The notes under the pieces: model-generated
Databases searched by the model: none
What the model was told of the DNA's origin: nothing
The model's input: the letters and a program-made list of their open reading frames with translations, nothing else
Program-made: the position numbers and the translations under genes
Part shown: positions 16,498-24,689 of the stretch, piece by piece
Numbering within the stretch: the first letter of the stretch is position 1
Layout: every line of letters begins with the position of its first letter
Source of the DNA: Deltaproteobacteria bacterium
Lineage (GTDB): Bacteria; Myxococcota_A; Polyangia; Polyangiales; Polyangiaceae
Assembly: GCA_016218915.1 (NCBI GenBank)
Contig: JACRCQ010000064.1
Coordinates: forward strand, 1-53,029
Length of the DNA stretch: 53,029 bases
Reading direction: 5' to 3'

Positions 16498-17748
16498 ATG
16501 CACCGTCCGCTCTTCGGCCTGATCGCCTGCCTCTGCGCTGCCCTCGGCTGCGCCGCCAATCCTGACGGCTCCCTGCCCGCCGGCGCGGACGCAGCGCTGG
16601 AAGCGGACTCCGCCGACGGCCCGGTCGTGATCGAAACCGGACTGAACGAAGCCACGGCTGTGTGCATCGAGGGCGATGCCGCCGTGGTCGTTGCTCCAGA
16701 CCTCGACTGGGATCACGACGGCTGGTCGATCGCGCAGGGCGATTGCAACGACTGCGATCGGAACGCAAACCCGGGAGCGTACGACGTAGCGGGCAACGGG
16801 CTCGATGAAGACTGCAACGGCGTGGCCGACGACGAGCTCGCGAGCTGCGACCTGGGGCTCGAGCTTCCGGTCAACGACGCAGAAGATGCCGCCAGAGCCA
16901 TCGGCCTGTGCCGGATCGCCCAGGCCAACCCTTCGTCACCGGAGCACCGCACCTGGGGCGTGCTCTCCGCTGCCTGGCAGCTTGCGGATCAGACCTCGGG
17001 CATGCACTACGCCTCGCACGGCGTGCTGCCCGACTTCGGCCCCTATGCTCATGCGCAAGAAGGCGCGTCGCTGCTCGTTCTTTCGACAGGCACTGCGCGC
17101 CGTCCAGGCGACCCCGCCTACCAGGCCCCGGAAGAATCGAACATGGGCACCACCTGCGCCACCCCCGATGGATGGCCCAAGGACTCGCCGTCGTGCTCTG
17201 AGCCCCAGTCCACGACGCCCATCGCAGACGATTCGGCAGCGCTCGCCCTGCGCATTCGCGTGCCCACCAACGCGCGCTCGCTTTCCTTCAGGTTCGCGTT
17301 CTTCACAGCCGAATTCCCGTCCTGGGTCTGCAAGCAGTACAACGACTTCTTCGTGGCGCTGCTCGATTCCAAGGCCGTGAGCCCCAAGGCGCAGGATGGA
17401 AACATCTGCTTCGACTCGCTCGGCAACCCGATCAGCGTGAACAGCGCATTTTTGCGGGCGTGCACGCCGCAGGTGGCAGGAGGGCACGCGTTCGACTGCG
17501 CGCTCGGCACCCAGCTGCTGGTGGGCAACGGATTTGCTGCGAGCGACGACGAGCCGCGCGGTCATGCAGGCACCGGTTGGCTCGAGACCACCGCGTCGGT
17601 GGAGCCTGGCGAGGAGCTCACGCTGCGCTTGTTGATCTGGGACGGCGGGGATCACCTGCGCACGTCGACCGTGCTGATCGACGCGTTCCGGTGGGACGCA
17701 CAGCCGTCGACCGAGCCGGTCACTGTGCCTGTGGATCAGCCGAAGTAG
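16498..17748 (+). CDS. Anchor-L/MopE-type lipoprotein, copy 3
   Basis: A 416-residue paralogue of the genes at 11562 and 12897, on the opposite strand. The ATG at 16498 gives MHRPLFGLIACLCAALGC, a lipoprotein signal; the open frame upstream reads through the GGGCAA tract and is not used. The MopE-type stretch is DHDGWSIAQGDCNDCD...GLDEDCNGVADDE, and the body shows WGVLSAAWQ, ASHGVLPDFGPY, GASLLVLSTGTAR, RIRVPTNARSLSFRFAFFTAEFPSWVC, NPISVNSAFLRAC and LRTSTVLIDAFRWD. It lacks the long Gly-rich linker of the other two. The three copies have diverged clearly, so the duplication is not recent. Secreted; function unknown. Confidence 0.8.
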   Translation: MHRPLFGLIACLCAALGCAANPDGSLPAGADAALEADSADGPVVIETGLNEATAVCIEGDAAVVVAPDLDWDHDGWSIAQGDCNDCDRNANPGAYDVAGNGLDEDCNGVADDELASCDLGLELPVNDAEDAARAIGLCRIAQANPSSPEHRTWGVLSAAWQLADQTSGMHYASHGVLPDFGPYAHAQEGASLLVLSTGTARRPGDPAYQAPEESNMGTTCATPDGWPKDSPSCSEPQSTTPIADDSAALALRIRVPTNARSLSFRFAFFTAEFPSWVCKQYNDFFVALLDSKAVSPKAQDGNICFDSLGNPISVNSAFLRACTPQVAGGHAFDCALGTQLLVGNGFAASDDEPRGHAGTGWLETTASVEPGEELTLRLLIWDGGDHLRTSTVLIDAFRWDAQPSTEPVTVPVDQPK

Positions 17749-17749
17749 A

Positions 17750-18010
17750 CCCTGGGGGACTACCTTGCAGGGCAGAGAATTTCACAGGGAGACGGGAGGT
17801 CGGGAGGAAGGAGTGGCTGGCGCAACACTCGGTCTCGCGGAGAACACGAGTGTGAGCCATGTCAGCCTTCGGAAGGATCACAGCGATCCGCGCGCTGAGG
17901 CGATAGGGGTATCCAGCGCGCACAGCGCGCGCCGCAAGGGCAAAACCTCTCCCGACCTCCCCTCTCCCTGTGAACAAAATCCCCCCTGTAAGGTAGCCCC
18001 TTGGGGTTTC
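17750..18010. repeat. Inverted pair of family B elements
   Basis: Plus-strand copy at 17750-17815 (ACCCTGGGGGACTACCTTGC, then CACAGGGAGACGGGAGGTCG) and a minus-strand copy at about 18010-17944 face each other, with about 130 bp between, in the gap between convergent genes. Transcripts from either side could fold into a long hairpin, so the pair may double as a terminator. Related copies: 38.7-39.0, 42.6-42.7 and 51.9 kb. Confidence 0.8.
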
Positions 18011-18017
18011 CCGAGAG

Positions 18018-19655
18018 TCACATGGCCATGTACTTCTGCTGCGCGCGCATCATCAGATCCGACATGCGCATCGCGAGGTTCATGTCGGTCATCATCTTGG
18101 GCGACCAGAAGCTGCTGACGTTCGACCAGTCGAGCGCGGTCATGTTGAACACCTGCTTGATCATGGCGTTGACGTCCTTGCCCTGCGTGGACCACGCGGT
18201 CTGCGCGCCCATGATCTCGCAGAACATCTCGAAGCTGACCGTGGATGGATCGAGCCGAGGTGCAGCGCCGGGAGGAGGTGGGGCTGCGGCAAAGAACTTC
18301 GAGTACTCGTTGGTCACCACGAAGTCCGGATCCTTCTTCATGCGATCGGTCCAGCCAGCGGCCACGCGATCGAACTTCGCCTTGTCCATTCCGGCCTGGG
18401 CGAGCACGCTGACGAAGTCCTGCTGCGAGATGCCGGACGCAGCCTGAGCGCACAGGTGCGCGTACTGCTCGAGGGTCACTCCCTCGACCGGTGCCATCAA
18501 CGGGCTGGAGGCCGCCTTCTCCGCGAGCTTGTCCTTGGTCGCACGGGCTCGCGCGCCGACCTGCATCTGCAGGAAGGCCTGGTCCACCGAGTTGACGTTG
18601 CGATTGAACGTGATGCGCACGTGCTCGAACTGCTCGTTGCTCTTGTAGCCGAATCGCTTCAGCAGCTCGTTGAACCGGCTTGGGTCGTCGCGTGAATCAT
18701 CGAGCATGAACGCCTGGTAGAAGAACTCCTCGACCTGATCAGGACGCAGCGGGCCGTACTCGGGACCGCTGAAGATCACGCCCGGGGTCCGCGCGATCTC
18801 CACGCGGTTCTCCATGCCCTTGGCCTGACGCCACGCATTGCTCCGCTTGCACTCGTCGAGCACGGATCGCATGCTGCTCTCGACCGATTCCGCCTGCTCT
18901 TGCGCCTTGGCTGGCAACAGCTGCGCCTTGGTCGCGTAGTAGTGGGTCCAGTAGTCGCGCTCCATCGACTCCCACTTGAGAAGCGACTCCACGGGCTCGT
19001 CTTCCCCAGCGTTGAGCGAGAAGGAGAGCGAAGCGCGGTTGGCGCGAAGCTGCGCACGAACCTGGCTGCGGAACCGATCGATCTCGAATCGCTTGTCGAG
19101 CGTCGCTGCCTCGGCCCAGATGTCAGGACCGATCGTGTAGAACAGGTAGACGTCCGGATGGGGCGACACCTGGTTGATCCCGCCGCAGTGCTTGCACGTC
19201 ACCGTGTCGGCAACATGCCTGAGGTTGGGCATGATCGAGCCGCCGCACTGGGTGCACGACACCGGCTGGTTCATCAGCTGCTGGACATGGTTCCAGAAGA
19301 CTTTCATGGTCTCGACCCGCCACTGCGAGCGGAAGCGCCCCCAGGTCTCGTCGATCCACTGCTCCAGCCCTTCGTTCGCAATCTGCCCGGAGTCCATCAC
19401 CTCGCCCGGGTTGCCCATGCCCACGATGTTCTCGACCTGCTGGGTCCAGGCGTTGCTCACCTGACCCTTGAGCTCGGTCACCTTGATGTGAACCGCCTGC
19501 AGCGCGTTCTGCATCGGCATGGGATCGGTTGGTTGCGAGGCGAGAAGCTGGCGGCAGCCCGCGTCGGTTTCCTGCAGGATCTGGGTCACCTGCCCGGCAA
19601 CCTGCTGCAGCCAACCCTGCCACTGCTGAAGGAACTGCTGCTGTGCAGGATTCAT
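18018..19655 (-). CDS. Conserved-type protein with central zinc ribbon
   Basis: A 545-residue soluble protein I do not recognise. The N-terminus is Gln-rich and helical (MNPAQQQFLQQWQGWLQQVAG). Around residues 132-162 two CxxCGG pairs (SCTQCGGS and TCKHCGGI) form a zinc ribbon, immediately followed by SPHPDVYLFYTIGPD. The C-terminal half is largely helical with two segments DGDxx-less; a Pro-rich linker (FAAAPPPPGAAPRLDP) separates the final region of about 80 residues. No signal peptide or membrane segment. It lies downstream of the zinc-ribbon gene at 19922 on the same strand, separated by a hexanucleotide tract, so the two may belong together. ATG at 19655 follows AAGGAGCC at a usual distance. 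Confidence 0.55.
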   Translation of the reverse strand: MNPAQQQFLQQWQGWLQQVAGQVTQILQETDAGCRQLLASQPTDPMPMQNALQAVHIKVTELKGQVSNAWTQQVENIVGMGNPGEVMDSGQIANEGLEQWIDETWGRFRSQWRVETMKVFWNHVQQLMNQPVSCTQCGGSIMPNLRHVADTVTCKHCGGINQVSPHPDVYLFYTIGPDIWAEAATLDKRFEIDRFRSQVRAQLRANRASLSFSLNAGEDEPVESLLKWESMERDYWTHYYATKAQLLPAKAQEQAESVESSMRSVLDECKRSNAWRQAKGMENRVEIARTPGVIFSGPEYGPLRPDQVEEFFYQAFMLDDSRDDPSRFNELLKRFGYKSNEQFEHVRITFNRNVNSVDQAFLQMQVGARARATKDKLAEKAASSPLMAPVEGVTLEQYAHLCAQAASGISQQDFVSVLAQAGMDKAKFDRVAAGWTDRMKKDPDFVVTNEYSKFFAAAPPPPGAAPRLDPSTVSFEMFCEIMGAQTAWSTQGKDVNAMIKQVFNMTALDWSNVSSFWSPKMMTDMNLAMRMSDLMMRAQQKYMAM

Positions 19656-19769
19656 GTCGGCTCCTTGATGTGGGTACGCGACCGCTCCGAGCGGTCGGCA
19701 ATGTCAGACAACGGCATACGCGAGCGGACGAGGATTATCCCCTGAGAGTCGGGCGATGGTGGCCGGGAT

Positions 19770-19899
<130 letters not shown>

Positions 19900-19921
19900 T
19901 ATCGAGCCGAAGCAGCCTTGG

Positions 19922-20482
19922 TCATGCGCGTTCCTTGGTCGCCATCGGCTTGTTGCAGTACTTGCAGATGAAGTTGAGCGCGGCCTGCTGCGGTGCGCCG
20001 CAATGCACGCACACCAGCACGCTCGTGGGCTCGACCTTGATGTTCTTCCAGGGCGCTTGTCCTGCTGTGGAAGAAGCATTGGCAAAGATCGAGCCGACCG
20101 ATGGCGCGAGATTCGGGTAGACCGCAGCCTCGTAGCGCTGGGTCTCCGAAACCGCGAGGCGGCTGATTCGTACGGTGAGCGCGCCGAGACGCGGGTCCGA
20201 GATCATGCCGGAAGACGGGATGTGAGCAGCGAGCTCGCCTTGCGCCCAGGCCGCAACCGCCTGCAGCACCCGCGTGACCTCGCGCGGAATCGCTCCGCGC
20301 GTCATGCCCCGATTGACCGCCTCGTTGACACGTTCGGCCGGCGGATCGCCTGCGACCCGGTAGTAGGCCATCGTCTGGTCCCACGCGTGGTTGCCCCCAG
20401 GTGGACAGTTCCACGCTGCTCCCATGATGGCTTGCACGTGCTGCTCGAGGGCAGCCTCGAGATCGGCGACAGTCATTGCCAT
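19922..20482 (-). CDS. Small protein with C-terminal zinc ribbon
   Basis: A 186-residue cytoplasmic-type protein of unknown function. The first 150 residues look helical and carry WNCPPGGNHAWDQTMAYY near the start; the C-terminus has CVHCG and CKYC (residues about 157-176), a treble-clef or ribbon zinc site, before ending PMATKERA. The start at 20482 (MAMTVAD) is one of two adjacent Met. It precedes the 545-residue zinc-ribbon gene on the same strand; a common role is suggested by the shared metal motif and orientation but is inference. Confidence 0.5.
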   Translation of the reverse strand: MAMTVADLEAALEQHVQAIMGAAWNCPPGGNHAWDQTMAYYRVAGDPPAERVNEAVNRGMTRGAIPREVTRVLQAVAAWAQGELAAHIPSSGMISDPRLGALTVRISRLAVSETQRYEAAVYPNLAPSVGSIFANASSTAGQAPWKNIKVEPTSVLVCVHCGAPQQAALNFICKYCNKPMATKERA

Positions 20483-20584
20483 GGCGCGATGATCCCCTGC
20501 ATTGAACCGCCACTATAAGGAGCGGCCCATAATGAGGTCAACCGGAGGTGCGCATGATACGGGCTTCATATCGTCGCGGCTTTT

Positions 20585-20760
20585 CGGGCAGGGGCAAGGG
20601 CAAGGGCAGGGGCAAGGGCAAGGGCAGGGGCAAGGGCTGGGGCAAGGGCAAGGGCTGGGGCTGGGACAGCGGCTGGGGCAAGTGCAAGTGCAAGGGCTGG
20701 GGCAAGTGGAAGGGCAAGGGCACGGACAGCGGCTGGGGCAAGGGCAAGGGCTGGGGCAAA
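20585..20760. repeat. GGGCAA hexanucleotide tract, long copy
   Basis: Nearly 180 bp of GGGCAA/GGGGCAA/GGCTGGGGCAA units, the same word as at 16401-16444 but with longer imperfect higher-order units (GGGCTGGGGCAAGGGCAA). Simple-sequence tract; likely length-variable. Confidence 0.85.
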
Positions 20761-20848
20761 ACCGGCAAAGCCTTCTCTAGATGCCTAGTGCATCGGGCCC
20801 ATGGGTCTCGGTAGAGGCACGCCACGGAGAGCCTGCGTCACGCGAGGC

Positions 20849-20955
20849 ATGCAGTGCCCAACTGCGCTACGCGCGGCATGCCGTGCCCAACTGCGTTACG
20901 CGCGGCATGCCATGCCCAACTGCGTCACGCGCGGCATGCAGTGCCCAACGCAGAC
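20849..20955. repeat. 29-bp tandem repeat, 3.7 copies
   Basis: Unit CATGCCGTGCCCAACTGCGT plus TACGCGCGG; copies start at 20849, 20878, 20907 and 20936 (last one partial). Copies differ at a few positions (CATGCAG/CATGCCG/CATGCCA). There are no spacers, so it is not a CRISPR array. Confidence 0.85.
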
Positions 20956-21038
20956 GCGGCGGTGGAGGCCGCGCCGGCTTGGGGGCATGGGGTGGGAATC
21001 ATCGATGCTCTTGTGGCACCAGCAGCCACCTTCAGGCC

Positions 21039-21083
21039 ATTCGCATTCGCATTCGCATTCCCAGTCCCCAGTTCCTAGTTCTT
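21039..21083 (-). repeat. Family C element at BMP gene stop
   Basis: On the minus strand AACTAGGAACTGGGGACTGG continues as GGAATGCGAATGCGAATGCG. The TAG of the repeat is the stop codon of the BMP-type protein. Sense orientation relative to the gene, as in the three other copies. Confidence 0.8.
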
Positions 21084-22103
21084 GCTGGGTACCGCGATCT
21101 TCCCCTCCACGATCTCCGCCTTGATCGCCCCTACCCTCGTCTTCACGTCCGCCGGGATCCCGGCCGCGTGCGGCCCTTCGTCCACGTAGCCGATCCCGTT
21201 CTCCTTGAGCCCGAACGCCTTGATCCCCCCGCGGAACGTTCCGAGCGTCACCTCGCGGATCGTCTCGAACACCACCACGTCAACACGCTTGATCATGCTC
21301 GTGACCACCACGCCCGGCATCTCGTCGTACTGGTCCGCATCCACGCCGATCGCTCGCACTCCCATGTCGCGCGCAGCCTCGAACACGCCCAGCCCTGTGG
21401 TCCCCGAAGCATGGAAGACCACATCCGCGCCCGCTGAGATCTGGCTGGTGGCGAGCGCTTCGCCCTTGGCCGGATCCTTGAACGCCTCAGGCGTTGCGCC
21501 CGCGTAGGCAGCATGCACCCGGCACTCGGCGCACACGTGGTGCACGCCTGCGATGTATCCAGCCTCGAACTTGTGGATCAACGGCACGTCCATGCCGCCC
21601 ACGAACCCGACCGCATGCGACTTGCTGATCAGGCCGGCCACAGCGCCGACCATGAACGAGCCCTCTTCTTCCCTGAACACGAGGCCAGCGACGTTCGGGG
21701 GGATCGCGCCATCCGACGGCGGCGCATAGTCCACGCATGCGAACTTGGAGGCTGGAAATGCGCGCGCCACCACGTTCATCTCGCTCGAGAAGATGAACCC
21801 GACGCCGAGCACGATGTCGAACCCGCGCGCCGCAAACAGCCGCATCGCCGCCTCGCGATCCTCGGCGCTCGTGGGCTCCATCACCTCCACCCGCACGCCC
21901 AGCTCGCGCGACGCGCGCTCGAGCCCGATCCAAGCCGAGTCGTTGAAGCTCTTGTCGCCTCGGCCGCCCACGTCGAAGACCAGCCCCACGCGCACGTTCG
22001 ACCCTTGTCCGCTCGGCGCAGGCAGGGGGTTGCGGGCAGGCAGCAGCGTGGTGACGATCGCAGCCGCGACCAGCGCCGCGCTTGCGATCCCGAGCTTGGT
22101 CAT
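21075..22103 (-). CDS. BMP/PnrA-type substrate-binding protein
   Basis: A 342-residue extracytoplasmic binding protein of the basic membrane protein family, which in other bacteria binds purine nucleosides for an ABC transporter. Family marks: VGLVFDVGGRGDKSFNDSAW at about residues 38-57, followed by the usual DREAAMRLFAARGFDIVLGVGF and KFACVDYAPP, a second lobe with GFVGGMDVPLIHKFEAGYIAG and the C-terminal region with IKAEIVEGKIAVPSKN. The N-terminus is a hydrophobic segment without a lipobox Cys, so it is secreted or anchored rather than lipidated as most homologues are. Its ATG overlaps the CDF stop by 4 nt (ATGA). No ABC permease or ATPase is adjacent, so its transporter partner, if any, lies elsewhere. 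Confidence 0.85.
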   Translation of the reverse strand: MTKLGIASAALVAAAIVTTLLPARNPLPAPSGQGSNVRVGLVFDVGGRGDKSFNDSAWIGLERASRELGVRVEVMEPTSAEDREAAMRLFAARGFDIVLGVGFIFSSEMNVVARAFPASKFACVDYAPPSDGAIPPNVAGLVFREEEGSFMVGAVAGLISKSHAVGFVGGMDVPLIHKFEAGYIAGVHHVCAECRVHAAYAGATPEAFKDPAKGEALATSQISAGADVVFHASGTTGLGVFEAARDMGVRAIGVDADQYDEMPGVVVTSMIKRVDVVVFETIREVTLGTFRGGIKAFGLKENGIGYVDEGPHAAGIPADVKTRVGAIKAEIVEGKIAVPSKN

Positions 22104-23098
22104 GCGCCCGGTTCCTTGACTTCGGCAGAAGAGACTCGGCGGGACGCTGGGCCGTGCTCGTCGGTGACCACGCCGCGCAAGTCCCCTTGCGAGTCGGCTT
22201 CGATGAACAGCTTGCTCATCGCCGGTACCTGCTGGCGGATGCGACGCTCCATCTCGTTGATGATCTCCTCGACCTGCTCGACCGTGGAGCCGGACTCGAA
22301 GGAGACCTTCAGAGCGCCCACGACGTCGTCTGGTCCGAGGTGCAGGGTGAGAAGCTGCGTGACGCGTCGCACGCCCGGCGTTCCCTGGGCCGCCTTCACC
22401 ACCTCCCTGCGCATCTCAGGCGTCGCGCTCTCGCCGATCAGCAGACCGTGCGTCTGGATCCCGATCACCGCAGCGGCGGCGCAAAGCACGAGCCCGATCA
22501 GCACCGAGCCGATCGAGTCGAAGATCGGGTTGTGGGTGAGCGCGCTCAGCACCACTGCGATCAGGGCAACTACCAGGCCGAACAGCGCGGTCGTATCCTC
22601 CATGAGAACGAGCGGGATCGTGGGATCGCGCGCGTGTGCGATGGCAGCGACGTATCCCTGGCTTCCGCGGATCTTCTTGAACTCCCGGAAGGCCACCGCG
22701 AATGACATGCTTTCGAAGATGAGCGAGGTGCCGAGCACGCCGATGCTCCACCAGGGCGAGCCTGACGCAGCCTCGGGATGGATCAGCTTGTGCACGCCCT
22801 CGTAGACTGCGAAAGCGCCGCCCACGGAGAAGAGCATGAGGGCCACGACGAAGGGCCAGAAGTACCGCTCCGAAGCCCGGCCGAACGGATGCATCTCGTT
22901 GGCTGCCCGGGCAGCGAGCATCATTCCTACCAGCAGCAGCCCCTGGTTGGACGTGTCTGCCAGGGAGTGCACCGCCTCGGCGAGCGTCGCCGTGCTGCCC
23001 GTCATGTAGGCCGCAAAGAACTTGCACGCGGCTATGGCAAGATTGCCCGCCAGCGCGGCGATGACGACCTTCTTCGCATCACCCTTTCCGTGGCTCAC
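22100..23098 (-). CDS. Cation diffusion facilitator transporter
   Basis: A 332-residue CDF-family metal exporter (Zn, Fe, Mn or Co), with about six membrane helices. The intramembrane metal site is visible as EAVHSLADTSNQ in the second helix (His44 and Asp48) and the cytoplasmic-side NEMHPFGRASERYFWP motif follows. The C-terminal cytoplasmic domain (about 215-320) has the usual VRRVTQLLTLHLGPDDVV fold and ends in a short disordered tail. The gene sits 9 nt after the SurA-like gene and overlaps BMP by 4 nt, third in a four-gene operon. Metal specificity cannot be read from sequence; co-operonic partners do not suggest one. Confidence 0.9.
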   Translation of the reverse strand: MSHGKGDAKKVVIAALAGNLAIAACKFFAAYMTGSTATLAEAVHSLADTSNQGLLLVGMMLAARAANEMHPFGRASERYFWPFVVALMLFSVGGAFAVYEGVHKLIHPEAASGSPWWSIGVLGTSLIFESMSFAVAFREFKKIRGSQGYVAAIAHARDPTIPLVLMEDTTALFGLVVALIAVVLSALTHNPIFDSIGSVLIGLVLCAAAAVIGIQTHGLLIGESATPEMRREVVKAAQGTPGVRRVTQLLTLHLGPDDVVGALKVSFESGSTVEQVEEIINEMERRIRQQVPAMSKLFIEADSQGDLRGVVTDEHGPASRRVSSAEVKEPGA

Positions 23099-23107
23099 GT
23101 TTCGCGC

Positions 23108-23791
23108 TCACTCCCGTCCGATGATCACGATCCTGATGCGGGCACGAGCCCCCTGGAAGAACGCGGCCAGCGCCGATACCAGCCGCTCCTCAACATACCA
23201 GTGACGCAACGGCGTCGCGACCTGATCGAACGGACGCCCTCGATAGGGAGTCGGCTCGCTCCTGAGCACCTCGAGAAGCTCGGCATCCGATGGGTTGAGC
23301 ATGGGGGCGACCATGCGATCGAGGTACAGGCTCGCGCGCGCCTGGCGACGCACGATCACCTGCAGATCCCCTTCTTCCAATCCTTCGGCGGTCGCTGCCT
23401 CGAGCAGGTTCTCGCGCCCGTCCACCCGTTGCTCGAGCACCAGCGTGGCGGTCACTGCCCTCCGCCGGATGTCGTCGCTCGAGACAGCTGGCTCGATCGG
23501 CAGGCTCTGCAGGATCTCTTCGGTGACGTGGCGCTCGAGCGCCGCACGAAGATGACGATCCTCGTACGCGCCGCCCAGGGCGAACCCACGCTTCTTCTCG
23601 GCGAGCGCTTCGACGCGCGCTTCAAAGGCAAGCTCACGCTCGAAGATGAATCGGGGACGAGCTGGGCCACCCAGCTCCGAGGCTTCGAATCGAGCAGCGA
23701 CGCGATCGACCGGGATGGGACCAGCGGCGTGCGCTGAGGTCGCAACGCCCGCGAGCGCTGCCATCGCAGCAGCGGCCGCTGCCCATTTCAT
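23108..23791 (-). CDS. Secreted SurA/PpiC-like helical protein
   Basis: A 227-residue exported protein. A signal peptide (MKWAAAAAAMAALAGVATSAHAAG) is followed by a helical region with RRQARASLYLDRMVAPMLNPSDAELLEVLRSEPTPYRGRPFDQV, the pattern of the SurA N-terminal chaperone domain, ending near RHWYVEERLVSALAAFFQGARARIRIV. The peptidyl-prolyl isomerase (parvulin) domain is absent, so it would be a domain-only periplasmic chaperone or a new family. It overlaps the UPF0158-like gene by 4 nt (ATGA) and is 9 nt before the CDF transporter, and so is made with membrane proteins. Confidence 0.65.
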   Translation of the reverse strand: MKWAAAAAAMAALAGVATSAHAAGPIPVDRVAARFEASELGGPARPRFIFERELAFEARVEALAEKKRGFALGGAYEDRHLRAALERHVTEEILQSLPIEPAVSSDDIRRRAVTATLVLEQRVDGRENLLEAATAEGLEEGDLQVIVRRQARASLYLDRMVAPMLNPSDAELLEVLRSEPTPYRGRPFDQVATPLRHWYVEERLVSALAAFFQGARARIRIVIIGRE

Positions 23792-24606
23792 GTGCCAGGA
23801 GACTCCGAGTCGCTGCCAGCTTCGTCGGTGCCCGACTCGCGTGCCTGCGCCTCGTCGCCCCCGGTCGCCTCGTCGCGCTCTTGATCGTCACGACGCGAAT
23901 GCGCGTGGTGATGCGCAAACGACCGTGCCGTGCGCCGCGCTCGCAGAAAGTCCGCAAACGCCACCACCGTGTCGAGATCGCGCGGTCCGAGCGAATCGGC
24001 GAGATCCCGCAGCCGGTTGCGAAGCGTGTCGATGTTGCGTCCGCGCCGGAAGTCGAACGCTTCGGGCGTGATCGGTGCTTCCTTGGGCGCTTCCTCGGCC
24101 GTCGCGTCCGCAGGCTGCTCATCCTGCGGCGGCGGTCCCACCCACTCCGAACGGGCGATCGCCTTGATGCTGTGCGCGGTGAGCCAGGCTTCCATGAACG
24201 TGCGAAGCCGCTCGGAGCGATACGCGAACCAGCGCTCGCGCTCCGGCCCGAACGCCATCAGCACATCCTTGAACCTTCGAAACGCTCCCTTGCCGTCGAT
24301 CGAAACCTCGAGCCGCGATCGCAGCTTGGGCTCCTCCACCAGCGGGATGTATCGCTCCATCCACCGGTACTGCTCTCGCGAGCTGACCGGCTCGATGCGC
24401 AAGTAGCGTTGATCCGACGCGATCCGCGCATGCATCTGCGGGTCGGCCACTCCATCCACCACGCGAAGTACGTCGCCGGTCACCAGGTGCAAGTAGCTGT
24501 GCACCTCAGGGGCGTTGTTCTCAAAAGCATTCTCGAGGGCTTCCCAGTCGATCGGTATCTCTTTCAGCGGCTGGGTCGGCGTCTCCTCGTTGTTGTCGTC
24601 TGCCAT
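23788..24606 (-). CDS. UPF0158-like protein with acidic tail
   Basis: A 272-residue cytosolic protein with an N-terminal domain of the UPF0158 family: IDWEALENAFENNAPEVHSYL, then LVTGDVLRVVDG, RYLRIEPVSSREQYRWMERYI and FKDVLMAFGPERERWFAYRSERLR. The family is of unknown function. After residue 160 an extra region with the helical RNIDTLRNRLRDLADSLGPRDLDTVVAFADFLRARRTARSF and a charged Asp/Glu/Ser tail follows. First gene of the operon UPF0158-SurA-like-CDF-BMP, judged from coupling overlaps and the upstream gap of about 80 nt to glpK. Confidence 0.8.
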   Translation of the reverse strand: MADDNNEETPTQPLKEIPIDWEALENAFENNAPEVHSYLHLVTGDVLRVVDGVADPQMHARIASDQRYLRIEPVSSREQYRWMERYIPLVEEPKLRSRLEVSIDGKGAFRRFKDVLMAFGPERERWFAYRSERLRTFMEAWLTAHSIKAIARSEWVGPPPQDEQPADATAEEAPKEAPITPEAFDFRRGRNIDTLRNRLRDLADSLGPRDLDTVVAFADFLRARRTARSFAHHHAHSRRDDQERDEATGGDEAQARESGTDEAGSDSESPGT

Positions 24607-24689
24607 CGGATCCTCAACTGACTCATGCGACTACCATCGGCAGGGGCCGCGGCAGCCATTCAAGAAGCTCTATACCTGCCGAACCTACA

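Larger units (their letters stand above)
20483..21074. other. Repeat-filled intergenic spacer
   Basis: Roughly 590 nt without a supportable gene. It consists of a short divergent promoter region, the GGGCAA tract (20585-20760), a 29-bp tandem array (20849-20955) and a family C element (21039-21083). Translations of the repeats give artificial low-complexity frames. Confidence 0.6.
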
